DNA of 64,000 bases, from NCBI GenBank assembly GCA_039720395.1, contig CM077827.1, positions 13,617,615 to 13,681,614 on the forward strand, in the 5' to 3' direction. This document shows, piece after piece, positions 19,874 through 30,001 of the stretch (positions are counted from its first letter, which is position 1; every line of letters starts with the position of its first letter). A program made the translations under genes and the position numbers. Source of the stretch: Liquidambar formosana. Its lineage: Eukaryota > Streptophyta > Magnoliopsida > Saxifragales > Altingiaceae. Below the pieces are notes generated by a model. That model searched no databases, had not been told where the DNA came from, and saw only the letters and a list, made by a program, of their open reading frames with translations.

Positions 19874-22510
19874 TCAACGCGGAACATATAATGGGGTCTG
19901 GGCAGGAGAGGCTGGCGGGCTGTCGTCACCGTCATCACCACCGTCATCACCACCATCACCCCCATCGCCGTCATCGCCGTCGCCGTCATCCTCGTCAGCC
20001 CCGAAGCCATCCCAGTCCTCCCCAGCAGGAGCCTGCTCCGCAATCACTAACCTGCGAGAGAGAGACGTGACCATGACCTTCAGGCTCCCCACCATCCGTA
20101 AAAGTGTCGAGGACTCCTCACGGGTGAGCTGCGAGTAGAAAAGCAAGGGGCAATCGTTAGGACATGCATGCTTTATTTGTATATATGCGTAAAAACTAAC
20201 AAATGCAGGAACTTGGAAACTCACCGGCCTAGTACCCTCAGCCATCGGGTACCCAATGCACCTGTTCAGCCTGGGGATATCCTCCTCCATGGCTAAATCA
20301 GGTGTGACATGGAAAGGCACGCTCCACCCCGGCATGATGGGGGCCAGCCCAGCGGGCGCATCTGCAGCAGGAGCAGCCTGTGGAAAGAAGTCAAGCACAG
20401 TTGGTAAAAAGAAAGCAGAGATGGGAAATTAGCAAGACTCAGAAAAGGGTATACATACCGGCGCAACAAAGATGCTGCCCATCAACCGCTCCCGCGCAAA
20501 AGAGGCATAATCGATCTCCTCGGCAGATAAGCGATCTGTATAAGGGATCATGGCCCGCCAGGCAGCCAGGTCACTCGATGTCGCCTCGGCAGGGATGGCG
20601 ACAAAACGGGGAGGATCTACTGGGACCGGAGGACCACCCGCGCCCACATCAGCAATCTGCCATACCACCCTCTCCGCGAGGTAGAAGGAGCGGACCCCTG
20701 GGCACTCGAACACCGTGGATAGGGTGGAGAGTGTCAAGGCAGCAGCATCCCACTCAGCAGGGGCGCGTGCGGGGGTGCCCTCCCAGGGGCGCGGGATGAT
20801 CTGTGGAAAAGCAGTAATAGGGTGAATACATGAGTATAATGCTATCAACCGTACCGTTAAAGTGAGATAGGACTTACCCGGTCAACGGTCAGCTCGTCCA
20901 GGAAGCGACGGGAGCTCCAATAGTCGTGCTTGTCGACGGGGGAATCCGGATCCGCGCGGAAGTACCGACCTGCCCAAAGCTGCACAAGTAGACATGATAA
21001 GAAACCAATATGGAATGACAGGTAAGGAAAAGAGAAAAGAAACAAAAGAGGAGGAAAAGGAAAGGATATATACCGCCCAGACCCGCCAGTGGCTAACCAT
21101 GGACTGGACAGCCATCCGACTCAGCGAGTCCATAGCCGAGATCACGTGGCCGTACACCGCCGCTCCCCAGCTGAACTCGCGGGCCCTCCCCAAGTCCCTC
21201 AGAGCCAGCAACCAGCCAAAAGGGACTGTCTGGGCGGCATTCGGGACTAGATAGCCCCCTATCAGAAACAGCAGGTATCCGCGCGCCATCCGGATCCTCT
21301 GGGCAGCTGTACCCTGCCCCTGGGTGGACATACGGTCATAGATGTCCAAGATAAAGATGGAGGCGCTGTCATACTCGATCCCCAAAAGATCGTGGGAGAG
21401 TCTCTCCCTCTCGCTCTCCTCGTGGTCAAAAGGAAGCGGAAGGCCATCCATACGTAGACCCGTGAGGCGGTAGAAGTCGTAGGGGGTCAGGGTCAGCTCC
21501 CGACCAGCAATGTGGAAAGTATGGGTGGTGTCCCACCATCTCTCAGCCATGCAGTGGACGAAAGCCCGGTCGCTATCGTCCACCAATCCCGAGATCACCG
21601 TCCCGAAACCAGCACCGGTAACCAAGGCCTTCGTCTCCGCTGTGAGACGAGCCCACCACGCCTTCGCATTCGCCACGCCTCCACGGGTGACGGGCAGCTT
21701 CGGCAGCTGTTACACAAGGAGAAACCAGGTAAGCACAGCACAGGTATGTGTATTTGCAGCAGAATAAAAAGAGAAAAAACTCGAAAATAAGGAAGAAAAC
21801 ACAGTAGGCACGTACGTACATGCCTTAGGCACGTACGTGCATCAGGCAGGCACGTACGTGTCTTTGACCATTTTTTTCCATATTAAAAAAAAAAAAAAAA
21901 AAAAAAAGGTGTGTATAAAGGCTAAGCACGTACGTGCATGCCTTAAGCACGTACGTGCATCAGGCTGTTTGCCTCTTTGGTTCCCAATTACACCCACACG
22001 AATCCTTGAAGTTCCAACCCCCCATGTCCGTTTCGAACCTCGGAGAGGCTCGAATGCGTCCTATTCCACGATTAATTGAAAGGAAATGGGTTAAGTCCAG
22101 ACAAAGACACGTGCGCACGCATAAGACGCACGTACACGCACTCGGTACGTACGTACGTGCCTTTAGCTGGGTTTTTGTCCAAGTTCTTCTTCCATTTTGG
22201 TAACATCCCACCAAATCCCCAGATTTTACCCCCTCACATTCGTTTTCGTGGTAACCCAAAGTCAAGGTTTTTTGTTTTGATATTCGGAAATGAAATAAAC
22301 ATTGCGGAAATGAACACTTACTCGGCCTAACGCGGCAAGATGGGAGGCGTGCTCGGTGGGACGGAGGAGAATGCCACCCTCACTACGTCGGAGGCGGGGC
22401 TGGGGGCGCCACCTCTGGATCGCGGGCCTCCCTAGCTCGTCGGGGTCCCTCGCCGGTGCGGCACCTGATGTGCTCGCCTTCGCCGACGTGCGCTGGCGTT
22501 TGGGTGCCAT
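19874..22510 (-). CDS. Antisense gene B: plant-mobile-domain-like protein, 6 exons
   Basis: Minus-strand exons: 22510-22322, 21706-21074, 20979-20878, 20800-20459, 20377-20225 and 20128-19874. Every intron has GT and AG ends (three donors are GTAAGT or GTGAGT) and every junction is phase 0, giving about 557 aa. The start is the ATG of MAPKRQRTSAKAST. Exon 2 has the mobile-domain core, AERWWDTTHTFHIAGRELT followed by LTPYDFYRLTGLRMDG, near residues 100-130. The tail is an Asp/Gly-rich acidic run. Host proteins of this family (MAIN-like, phosphatase 7 long-form N-termini) act in silencing and genome stability, but a role here is only inferred. Exon-intron structure in an element that moves through RNA implies that only the sense transcript is reverse-transcribed. 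Confidence 0.72.
21807..21862. promoter_or_regulatory. 21-bp-phased palindrome cluster in gene B intron 1, copy 1
   Basis: CGTACG cores start at 21811, 21832 and 21853, exactly 21 bp apart, with GGCACGTACGTGCAT as the best-preserved unit. They lie about 100-150 bp upstream of exon 2 on the minus strand. Confidence 0.75.
21925..21960. promoter_or_regulatory. 21-bp-phased palindrome pair in gene B intron 1, copy 2
   Basis: CGTACG cores start at 21929 and 21950, 21 bp apart, each in AAGCACGTACGTGCAT. A run of about 23 A separates this pair from copy 1. Confidence 0.75.
22105..22162. promoter_or_regulatory. Degenerate palindrome cluster in gene B intron 1, copy 3
   Basis: Units are CGTGCG at 22110, CGTACA at 22131 and CGTACG at 22153 (inside TACGTACGTACGTGC). 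The first two keep the 21-bp step, and the last is off by one base. It looks like a decayed version of the other clusters. Confidence 0.55.
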
Positions 22511-22613
22511 GGGTATGCTCGAATGGGATCGGGAAGCAAGAGGTGAGGATGGGAGATGTAAGGTCTCTTGGTCTGTAAGAGTGTACGTGAGGATTATGGG
22601 ACGTGGGTGCGAG

Positions 22614-22619
22614 TTTATA
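22614..22619 (-). promoter_or_regulatory. Candidate TATA box of antisense gene B
   Basis: On the minus strand the sequence reads CGCCTATAAACTCGC, very close to CGCCTATAAATACC of the LTR promoter. It lies about 105 bp before the gene B start codon, with a palindrome cluster 95-145 bp further upstream, the same order as in the LTR U3. Confidence 0.5.
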
Positions 22620-22707
22620 GGCGTTTTCGCGCCTTTTGAACTGCCCCATAACCATGCATTGAAAACGACGCCGTTTGGGGAGTCCCTTTGAATACCCACA
22701 AGAACCG

Positions 22708-22767
22708 GATGCACGTACGTGCATAGGGCCCGCTCGTACGAGCATGGCCAAGGTACGTGCGATCATG
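22708..22767. promoter_or_regulatory. 21-bp-phased palindrome cluster upstream of gene B
   Basis: Cores are CGTACG at 22714, CGTACG at 22735 and CGTGCG at 22756, all 21 bp apart. The second unit is GCTCGTACGAGC, a perfect palindrome with changed arms. It sits upstream of the candidate TATA at 22619 (minus), as expected for an antisense promoter. Confidence 0.72.
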
Positions 22768-22856
22768 GACTTCAATTGTCGGTTTATTTGCGGTTCGACT
22801 CGGCAATCAACCAATCCAAACTCGTTTCTAAAATACCCCTCTAATCGATCTGAATT

Positions 22857-23985
22857 AGAATTCGAAATTTAATCAACCCGGATTTAATTGGAATTCGAAA
22901 TTTAATCAACCCGGATTTAATTGGAATTCACCCCGCGAATTTCGACTCGAGACTTAATCAATCTGGATTTAATTCGAAATTAAATCAACCCGGATTTAAT
23001 TGGAATTCGAAATTTAATCAACCCGGATTTAATTGGAATTCACCCCGCGAATTTCGATTCGAGACTTAATCAATCTGGATTTAATTCGAAATTAAAATCA
23101 ACCCGGATTTAATTGGAATTCGAAATTTAATCAACCCGGATTTAATTGGAATTCACCCCGCGAATTTCGACTCGAGACTTAATCAATCTGGATTTAATTC
23201 GAAATTAAATCAACCCGGATTTAATTGGAATTCGAAATTTAATCAACCCGGATTTAATTGGAATTCACCCCGCGAATTTCGATTCGAGACTTAATCAATC
23301 TGGATTTAATTCGAAATTAAAATCAACCCGGATTTAATTGGAATTCGAAATTTAATCAACCCAGATTTAATTGGAATTCACCCCGCGAATTTCGATTCGA
23401 GACTTAATCAATCTGGATTTAATTCGAAATTAAATCAACCCGGATTTAATTGGAATTCGAAATTTAATCAACCCGGATTTAATTGGAATTCGAAATTTAA
23501 TCAACCCGGATTTAATTGGAATTCACCCCGCGAATTTCGATTCGAGACTTAATCAATCTGGATTTAATTCGAAATTAAATCAACCCGGATTTAATTGGAA
23601 TTCGAAATTTAATCAACCCGGATTTAATTGGAATTCGAAATTTAATCAACCCGGATTTAATTGGAATTCACCCCGCGAATTTCGATTCGAGACTTAATCA
23701 ATCTGGATTTAATTCGAAATTAAATCAACCTGGATTTAATTGGAATTCGAAATTTAAATCAACCCGGATTTAATTGGAATTCGAAATTTAATCAACCCGG
23801 ATTTAACTGGAATTCACCCCGCGAATTTCGATTCGAGACTTAATCAATCTGGATTTAATTCGAAATTAAATCAACCCGGATTTAATTGGAATTCGAAATT
23901 TAATCAACCCGGATTTAATTGGAATTCACCCCGCGAATTTCAATTCGAGACTCAATCAACCTGGATTTAATTGGAATTTACCCCA
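22857..23985. repeat. Satellite-like tandem array, 112- and 145-bp units
   Basis: The landmark CACCCCGCG recurs at 22929, 23041, 23154, 23266, 23379, 23524, 23669, 23815 and 23927. Unit lengths are 112, 113, 112, 113, 145, 145, 146 and 112. The longer units contain one extra copy of a ~33-bp subrepeat built on AATCAACCCGGATTTAATTG. The array is AT-rich, full of GAATTC, and has no reading frame. Tandem arrays in this position, between pol and the 3' LTR, are known from Tat/Ogre elements and are thought to seed genomic satellites. Confidence 0.92.
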
Positions 23986-24254
23986 CGAACTTCAAAATGC
24001 TGGATTCCCCAGAGGCCACGCATTACCTTCCGATTGCCCCGGAAAGGTATCACCATACATTATGAACTACGGTAGGTCTGATCCTCGTTAAGAGGTACGT
24101 AGGAAGTAGGGAACTTCCCCCCGATCCAACTTCTTTTTTTTATATATGCATTTGCATCATTTAAGGTTTGCATGAGCCAATTGGTCCAAAATGAGTGTTT
24201 CCGGGTCTTTTAATTTTGTTCACTACACGAGCAAAATCAAAAGAAGGGGCAAAC
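23986..24254 (+). other. End of internal region with polypurine tract
   Basis: The purine tract AAAAGAAGGGG at 24239-24249 lies 5 bp before the 3' LTR and would prime plus-strand DNA. The rest has no recognisable feature. Confidence 0.75.
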
Positions 24255-24398
24255 TGTTAACACCCCATTTTGTACCACTTGGCACCTCAAGCCACTTTCT
24301 GAGACCCGATGATGAAGGGCAGTAGCCAACGGACCATCTCAAGCACGCCCGAAGGACTCGCGGAGACACAGCAGGCCTTTGGCCTTGGTTCGATACCC

Positions 24399-24458
24399 CA
24401 TGCACGTACGTGCATGGGATATGCACGTACGTGCATATACCATGCACGTACGATCATG
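24399..24458. promoter_or_regulatory. U3 palindrome cluster, 3' LTR
   Basis: CGTACG cores start at 24405, 24426 and 24447. Offsets from the LTR start (150, 171, 192) are identical to the 5' LTR. Confidence 0.8.
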
Positions 24459-25082
24459 CCCTCTCTTTTTGAATTCCATCTCTTCCCCCCGAAATTACTT
24501 CTTACCTTATACAGCCCCCACGCTGACAGCTGCTCAGTGGCGGCTGGGAAACCCTAGAAATCCCCGAATTAAACCCTAATCCCCGCCTATAAATACCCTG
24601 CTTTCATTCAAGAGAGGGGAAGGTGATTTTGGCTACCAAACGACCATTCTAAAAAATCCAACATTGGCGGCTGTGTCTACGGGAAGTCCGGAGAGTAGAA
24701 CTGACGAAGGAACCGCTGCTGCTGCCCGCCCTGAGGGTAACGGTTCTTAACCCTCAATTTCGTTTTCCTTCAATGATTTGATAATATTATTTAGGATATT
24801 GCATGAAATGTACATCTTATGCATCTTTTCATTTACTGCCTGAATACATGATGCATTTAGACTCAGCATAAATTCATTTCTACATTCATAGATCTAGAAT
24901 AGGTCCTCTGTCATTTCTTTCGCATACGTCGTATCCCGACATTTAGATCTAGATTGTTTTTTATGTCTTCAAAGCATGTTTAGATGGTTTCTGTATATAC
25001 CCTGATCATTCGTAGTGTCACACAGGCATGATAATTGCACAATAGGTTTAGATTTGCATTTTCGCATGGATTTCATTTAGGG

Positions 25083-25163
25083 TATGCACGTACGTGCCTT
25101 GCATATGCACGTACGTGCCTTGCATATGCACGTACGTGCCTCTCATATGCACGTACGTGCATG
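25083..25163. promoter_or_regulatory. Leader palindrome cluster with four units, 3' LTR
   Basis: CGTACG cores start at 25089, 25110, 25131 and 25152, all 21 bp apart. The 5' LTR has only three, so a whole unit was gained or lost after insertion and the phase was kept. Confidence 0.8.
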
Positions 25164-25615
25164 ACTTTATTTTTTTTTCAGTTTAAATCCTCTTTTCTCC
25201 CTTACAGGCAGTACAGGCAGCGTAAGTTCTCCATTGATTTCACCCCCTTTCTCTTATATATGTGTATATTTCTCTTTAAATCCTTTTTATCTCTCATCAT
25301 TGCATGCTTTTATTTGATTTTGCCTAGTTGTCTGTATAGTGGTCAAGTTTGATTAAACCCTTTTTAATTAAAGCCAATAAGTGTATGTGAGGCCGGATTT
25401 TAGCCGGGTGCAGACGGGTGCCTAACACCTTCCCGTCCGCGTACCTTAGCTCCGAACCTTGATTCTTTGGGTGATGACGAGTTGGGCCCTTGCTAGGGGT
25501 CTATCGGTTCCCGAGGCCAAAATCGGGTGGCGACTCCCTCTCCGCCCTAATCGTCCGCGGTTAGTGGCGTACTCTCGAGCCGGGCGTGGTGAAAGGACAC
25601 GGCGCTCACACATGT

Positions 25616-27066
25616 TACGTTAGGATTTTTGTTTGGTTTTTCTTCATGGTTGTCATATATGTATTACATATAGAATAACTATGATGAGTATTGCATTCAT
25701 ATAGTTGATTTTCTAGGGTTTTTATATGCAGGTCATGGTATTAGGGTTGTATTAGGGTTTTTGCTTATTCATTATTTGTGTTATTTGCATGGCTAATGAA
25801 TGATTTTAGGCCTTAATATGATTCTGTCCAAAATAGTATTTTGTTCTTTTTGCATGGTTTTGAGCATGTGTAAGGGTACAAATAGGTGTGATAATTGTCT
25901 TATTGCAAATAAAGCTGCTATTGCTTAAATTTGCTATTGCTTGGAGTAAATTGCAAAGATAAGTAGGGTATGAAAATGCTCTAAATCTCTATCCCTAATC
26001 TTTCTCTTCTCCTTTTCTAGGGTTATTTCTTAATATGAACATATGGTGATTTCCAAAAGATTCCTTATAAAATAAAGTATCTTTTTCTCGAAGTTTCCAT
26101 CTTGTGAAAGTTACTTCAATTTCAAACTTGATTTATTTATCAAATTTCATCTTTTAGGTAAGGAAACTTAGGGTTTTCACCATGAGTTTATATTAGGATA
26201 TAACCCTATTCTTTTCAAACTACATGGACTTTGATTCATGTACTTCCATACATGGTACATAGGCGCTCACTTTGAGGTTCAAGTCCACCCTAGGATCCAA
26301 GTATCCTAGTTTTCTTTTTCTTTTCTTTTCTTTATTTTATTTGTTTATTGTGTGTGGATGAATGGATTAATGATAAGCATGCTGTCTTGTGATGATATTT
26401 GTTGATTTTTGTGTATGATAAGACTTTAATTTAGCCCAAATAAACTAAGAAACCAATTAGGATAACATGGGTGCCTGTAGGCTTTACTTAGAACCTTCCC
26501 ATGTCATAACTTAGCCTCCGAATCTCTAGTTTCTTTATTTTCCAAAAAGATTGTTTTTGCCTTTCCTTTTTAAACATGGAGTCATTCAATTTTTTTCTTA
26601 AAACAAAATGGTTTTTAGGGTTTTCCTTGTTTCCTTTAAAAAATAAGGGAACGACTCCTTCTCTTTTTTTCAAATTATTTTGTCTCAATCATGTGGGCCA
26701 CTTTTTGGGGTTCACAATGACCACAATGGGTACAACAGTGAGTTCGACTTCAATGGCCATGAGCGTGAGGTCCGTGACAGAATGTTTAACACCAGAAAGA
26801 GAGAATAAGGAAGAATAGGCAACAAGGAAGGGAGAAAGTGCAACGTCGGTGGCGACGGCAGCATAGCGGTCTAATAACCAAATAAAGAAGTCATAGAGAG
26901 ATAATGCTAATGGAATGGGTTTTGGGTTTTCTCGTAACCCGACTCTTATCCTACTCATATCTTTATTCAAAATAAAATATCCCAACTGTTGGACTCAAAA
27001 GGATCAAAGGCTACAAAAAGGTGTAAGAATTGAATTGTTACACCAGGTATAAATGGATCCCTCCCC
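25616..27066 (+). mobile_element. Right part of the interrupted older LTR, then TIR end
   Basis: From 25616 the pre-insertion sequence resumes. 26440-26530 aligns with the conserved 3' section of the Tat LTRs (see 7399-9036). GGGGTTCACA at 26707-26716 may be the LTR terminus. 26990-27066 is the right TIR of the block that starts at 5481. No gene is supported; the 26576-26818 frame has no recognisable domain. Confidence 0.45.
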
Positions 27067-28559
27067 ATATTATATATTTTATTATATATATATATATATA
27101 TATATTGAAATCCAACATTCAGTGAAAATTTTTAGGAAAATTAGGAAAAGGTGTTAAAAAATGAAACTATTTAGGAAAAAAGGGGATAGACTTATTTATT
27201 TATTTTAAAAGGGCAAGTGAGACTTTTAATTTTTTGAAGAGGGTATTTTTAGATAATTCTTGTTAAGCCCTTTTCATAATTATTCAAAAGGCCAGCGCTA
27301 TTTGCACTCCCCAAAATACTTCTCACACTCCCCCTAATGTTTTTATTACACAACTTGACTTTAATACCCCTTGCCCCTCTGTCTTCCTTCCCTGTCCTCA
27401 GTCTGTAACATAAAGAACCAAAGAAAAAATACAGGGAGACTTCTTTTCTGACAAATGTCACCGGCAACACAATCTTGTCCCCTCACAAAATATTCTCTTC
27501 CCCCTGCAAAATACAACCCATAAACACCATAAACATCGCAACGAAAATGAACTAGAAAAAAAGAAAAAAAAAAATCTCGTCTGTTTTTTCCATCAAACTT
27601 CGCCGGCCACACAAACCTGTTTGCCCATCACCAAAAAATCTGTAAAAAAAAAAAAAAAAAAAAAAGGAGGGTTTTGCAAAGGGAAAAATAGAAGAAAGAG
27701 TGGCTAACCATGGCTGTCTTTAAATAGACCAAAAAAGAAAAAATAAATAAAGAGAAAATGGAGGGGAAAAAATGAAGGGAAAGACTCACAAGATGAAAGA
27801 AGCCATGGTGAGTTTGAGTAAGAAGGAGAAGGAGAAGGAGAAGGAGGTGGTTATGGGAAATATGAAGGGGGATGGCAGGATGATAGAGAGGGCTAAGAAA
27901 TTATAGAAAAATAAGGGGGTTTTTTTTTTTTTTTTTTTTTATAGGTAATTTAATGCAATATATCAAGGAAAACATCTTTCATAAAAAAATAACAGAGGGT
28001 AAAAAAGGGATTATATAATAATCCCCTTTTTAAACAACTTAAAAGTCTTACTTGCCCATTTTCTCAAAATTTTTCATTGATTTGTTCAGGAGTGGTTTCT
28101 CTTTTTGGGCTGTTCTTATTTTCAAAAATCAAAGTTAAATGATCATGTGACAGTCATGTGTAGAGACACGTGCTCATCAAATAGCGCCCCGCATCATTGG
28201 GGAAAGGTGTCTGGAGGGAAGTCTTATCCTCATTTAGGGGCCTAAAATGGCATGCGTCTTGAATGCGAGCCATAAAAGGGGGACAAAAATGGAGAGAATT
28301 AAGGCGCCTTGGAAGCACTCCCAAAATATACGGCTTTGATATAGAAGATTCACCACTAATGAGAGAATCAGAATGGTAGAATTTGAATAGGAAAATACAA
28401 GCCAGGCAAAGGTACGTTTACTGACAGCCAATAGCATTTAATTATGGTAAGGAGTCCAACAAGATTCTGAATCTACCCCACAATCCCACCAAGATTCCTA
28501 ATCCCCTCGTAGCTGTAACACCACCCTTGCTCTCCTTATTTATTACACCCTCCTCTTCT
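27067..28559. other. Upstream region of the DUF1218 gene with inverted-repeat remnant
   Basis: No gene is supported. A TA run (27085-27104), an A run (27643-27665) and a T run (27920-27940) stand out. GGGCAAGTGAGACTTTTAA near 27211 is inverted near 28036-28057 (TTAAAAGTCTTACTTGCCC), so about 850 bp between them may be a decayed TIR element. I saw no target duplication. The proximal promoter should lie at the right end. Confidence 0.4.
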
Positions 28560-28606
28560 ACGTAATTTTCCCCACAGATTCCACAAATTCAACAGGAGAG
28601 AGACGG
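28560..28606 (+). other. 5'-UTR exon of the DUF1218 gene (approximate start)
   Basis: A donor GACGG|GTAAGA follows at 28607. An acceptor CCGTTGCAG ends at 29962, leaving 39 nt of leader before the ATG at 30002. The 1.36-kb intron in the leader is inferred from these sites. The transcription start is a guess. Confidence 0.5.
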
Positions 28607-29842
28607 GTAAGATGAGGCTCATCTCTGCTTGTTGATCGTTTTAGTTTTACTATTTTGATTTTATAATATATTATCTATTTTCTTTGTTGATTATTTGAAG
28701 ATGTTGTTCACAGATTTGGGTTTATATGATTTGTATTTTTTTTTTCCTCAATAATCCTTTTTGGTTCCTGAGAAAATGAGAGGAAAAGAAAAGAAAATCT
28801 GCTTTTGAATGCAGCAGAGAGATTAAGAATGAGGGTTTCGTTTGGTTTTCGCTCTACGTATATTCTATCCAAGAAAACGAAGGACTTCATTGTTTTCAAT
28901 TCCATCTCTGTTCTGATATCCTGTTCTTCACTTGCTAATTTTTATGAATGCATGTGTGCAGTTAGGTCTTATTATTCAATGAATAGTTTTAGTCTCAATC
29001 GGGGGCGGAATCAGGAAATTTAGGTTGCCGGGGCCAACGACTAGCTTAAGAAATTATAGTAGACTACTAGTAATTTTTTTTTCCTTTACCACAAATTCTT
29101 GCTATATAAATACTATTAAAAAGAATACTAAAATGAGCTTATTCATAAAGCAAACTATAAAAGGACTTCATAAATCATAATCCACTAAGTACATTAAGAG
29201 GAAAAATACTTGAACCAACTTTAGCGAAGATGTTACAAAATCAAAAATGGGAAAAAGATCCTGCATCTTCGTCATATATCTAGTCAAGTATGACATAGAT
29301 AGTAAAGCCCCATATGAACCACAACGCCCATAAACATACATGCAGCGGAAGAGAAAAAGGGATTTAGGGATTTCACATTTTCAAGGCAAAGAGGGCCAAA
29401 CGAAGAGGGACTGAGGGAGTGCATCAGAAAAGGCAAAAAACATATGGGTATGGCTGGCCGTATAGGGGATTAGGGAAGAAATAGAAAAAATAATCAAAGA
29501 GTGATAAGTGATTTGACAAAATTATCCCTCTTAAAGTCATCCTTTTATTCCAAGGGTTGGGTTATTTTGGTAAAATTAAAGCGTTAAGTTTGATTTGGTG
29601 AGGTGCATCCCACCAATTGTGGTGGCCACCTAGTACGCATTTTACACGTGTTGCAAAACTATAGGTAGGGTCTATTGTTTTTTTCCAGAATTTTGTAGGG
29701 GCCATGGCCCCCTGGTCCCTTCTATGTTCCGCCCTTGGTCTCAGTTGACTCTTGATAAGGTGTTTTCAATTTTTCTTAAACAAATTGGGGTGACGTACGG
29801 CTGAATTTTGAGTTTTAGTTTTCTTAGCGACAAAACTAAGCA

Positions 29843-29877
<35 letters not shown>

Positions 29878-30001
29878 TTTTTTCTGTATAGTTTTATATA
29901 TGTGATCGTGAGATTGATTATGATATGAATTGACCTATATATGTTTATGTCGTCCGTTGCAGGCTTTGGTTTACTGTTTGTTAAAATAGTTTGCTGTCAC
30001 A

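Larger units (their letters stand above)
9037..25610 (+). mobile_element. Near-intact Ty3/gypsy retrotransposon, Tat branch
   Basis: The element is 16,574 bp with a perfect 5-bp target duplication CATGT (9032-9036 and 25611-25615). In order it has the 5' LTR, a tRNA-Arg-type primer site, a 1-kb leader, gag-pro, pol (RT, RNase H, second RNase H, integrase), two antisense spliced plant-mobile-domain-like genes, a tandem-repeat array, a polypurine tract and the 3' LTR. The second RNase H, the long 3' region with antisense genes and the primer type are known features of the Tat (Ogre/Retand) branch. The leader has no extra sense ORF before gag, unlike Ogre in the strict sense. About ten substitutions separate the LTRs (0.7-0.8% by eye), so insertion is recent. 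Both main ORFs are open, so it may still be competent. Confidence 0.95.
24255..25610 (+). repeat. 3' LTR of the Tat element
   Basis: 1,356 bp, same ends as the 5' LTR. By eye it differs at about ten bases, mostly transitions in the last 250 bp, and by a 21-bp palindrome unit plus one T. TATA box at 24588-24595. Confidence 0.95.
5481..27066. mobile_element. Probable older TIR-flanked block hosting nested insertions
   Basis: The left end (GGGAGGTTTCGTTTACACCC..., 5481 onward) aligns with the reverse complement of the right end (...GGTATAAATGGATCCCTCCCC, to 27066). The match spans roughly 70 bp and includes CTTACACCTTTTT on both sides. The flanks 5471-5480 and 27067-27076 are both ATATTATATA. 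Removing the Tat element and one target copy leaves about 5 kb. I see no transposase in that remainder, so it would be non-autonomous or decayed. The flank is low-complexity, so its identity could be chance; two independent single ends are the alternative. Confidence 0.45.

Noticed and set aside
20380..21790. Plus-strand frames opposite antisense gene B
   Set aside because: They mirror GC-rich exons of the minus-strand gene and lack domain-like sequence.
22857..23985. Regular repeats that might suggest a CRISPR array
   Set aside because: Plant nuclear context, no unique spacers, unit lengths of 112-146 bp with nested subrepeats: a tandem satellite in a retrotransposon.
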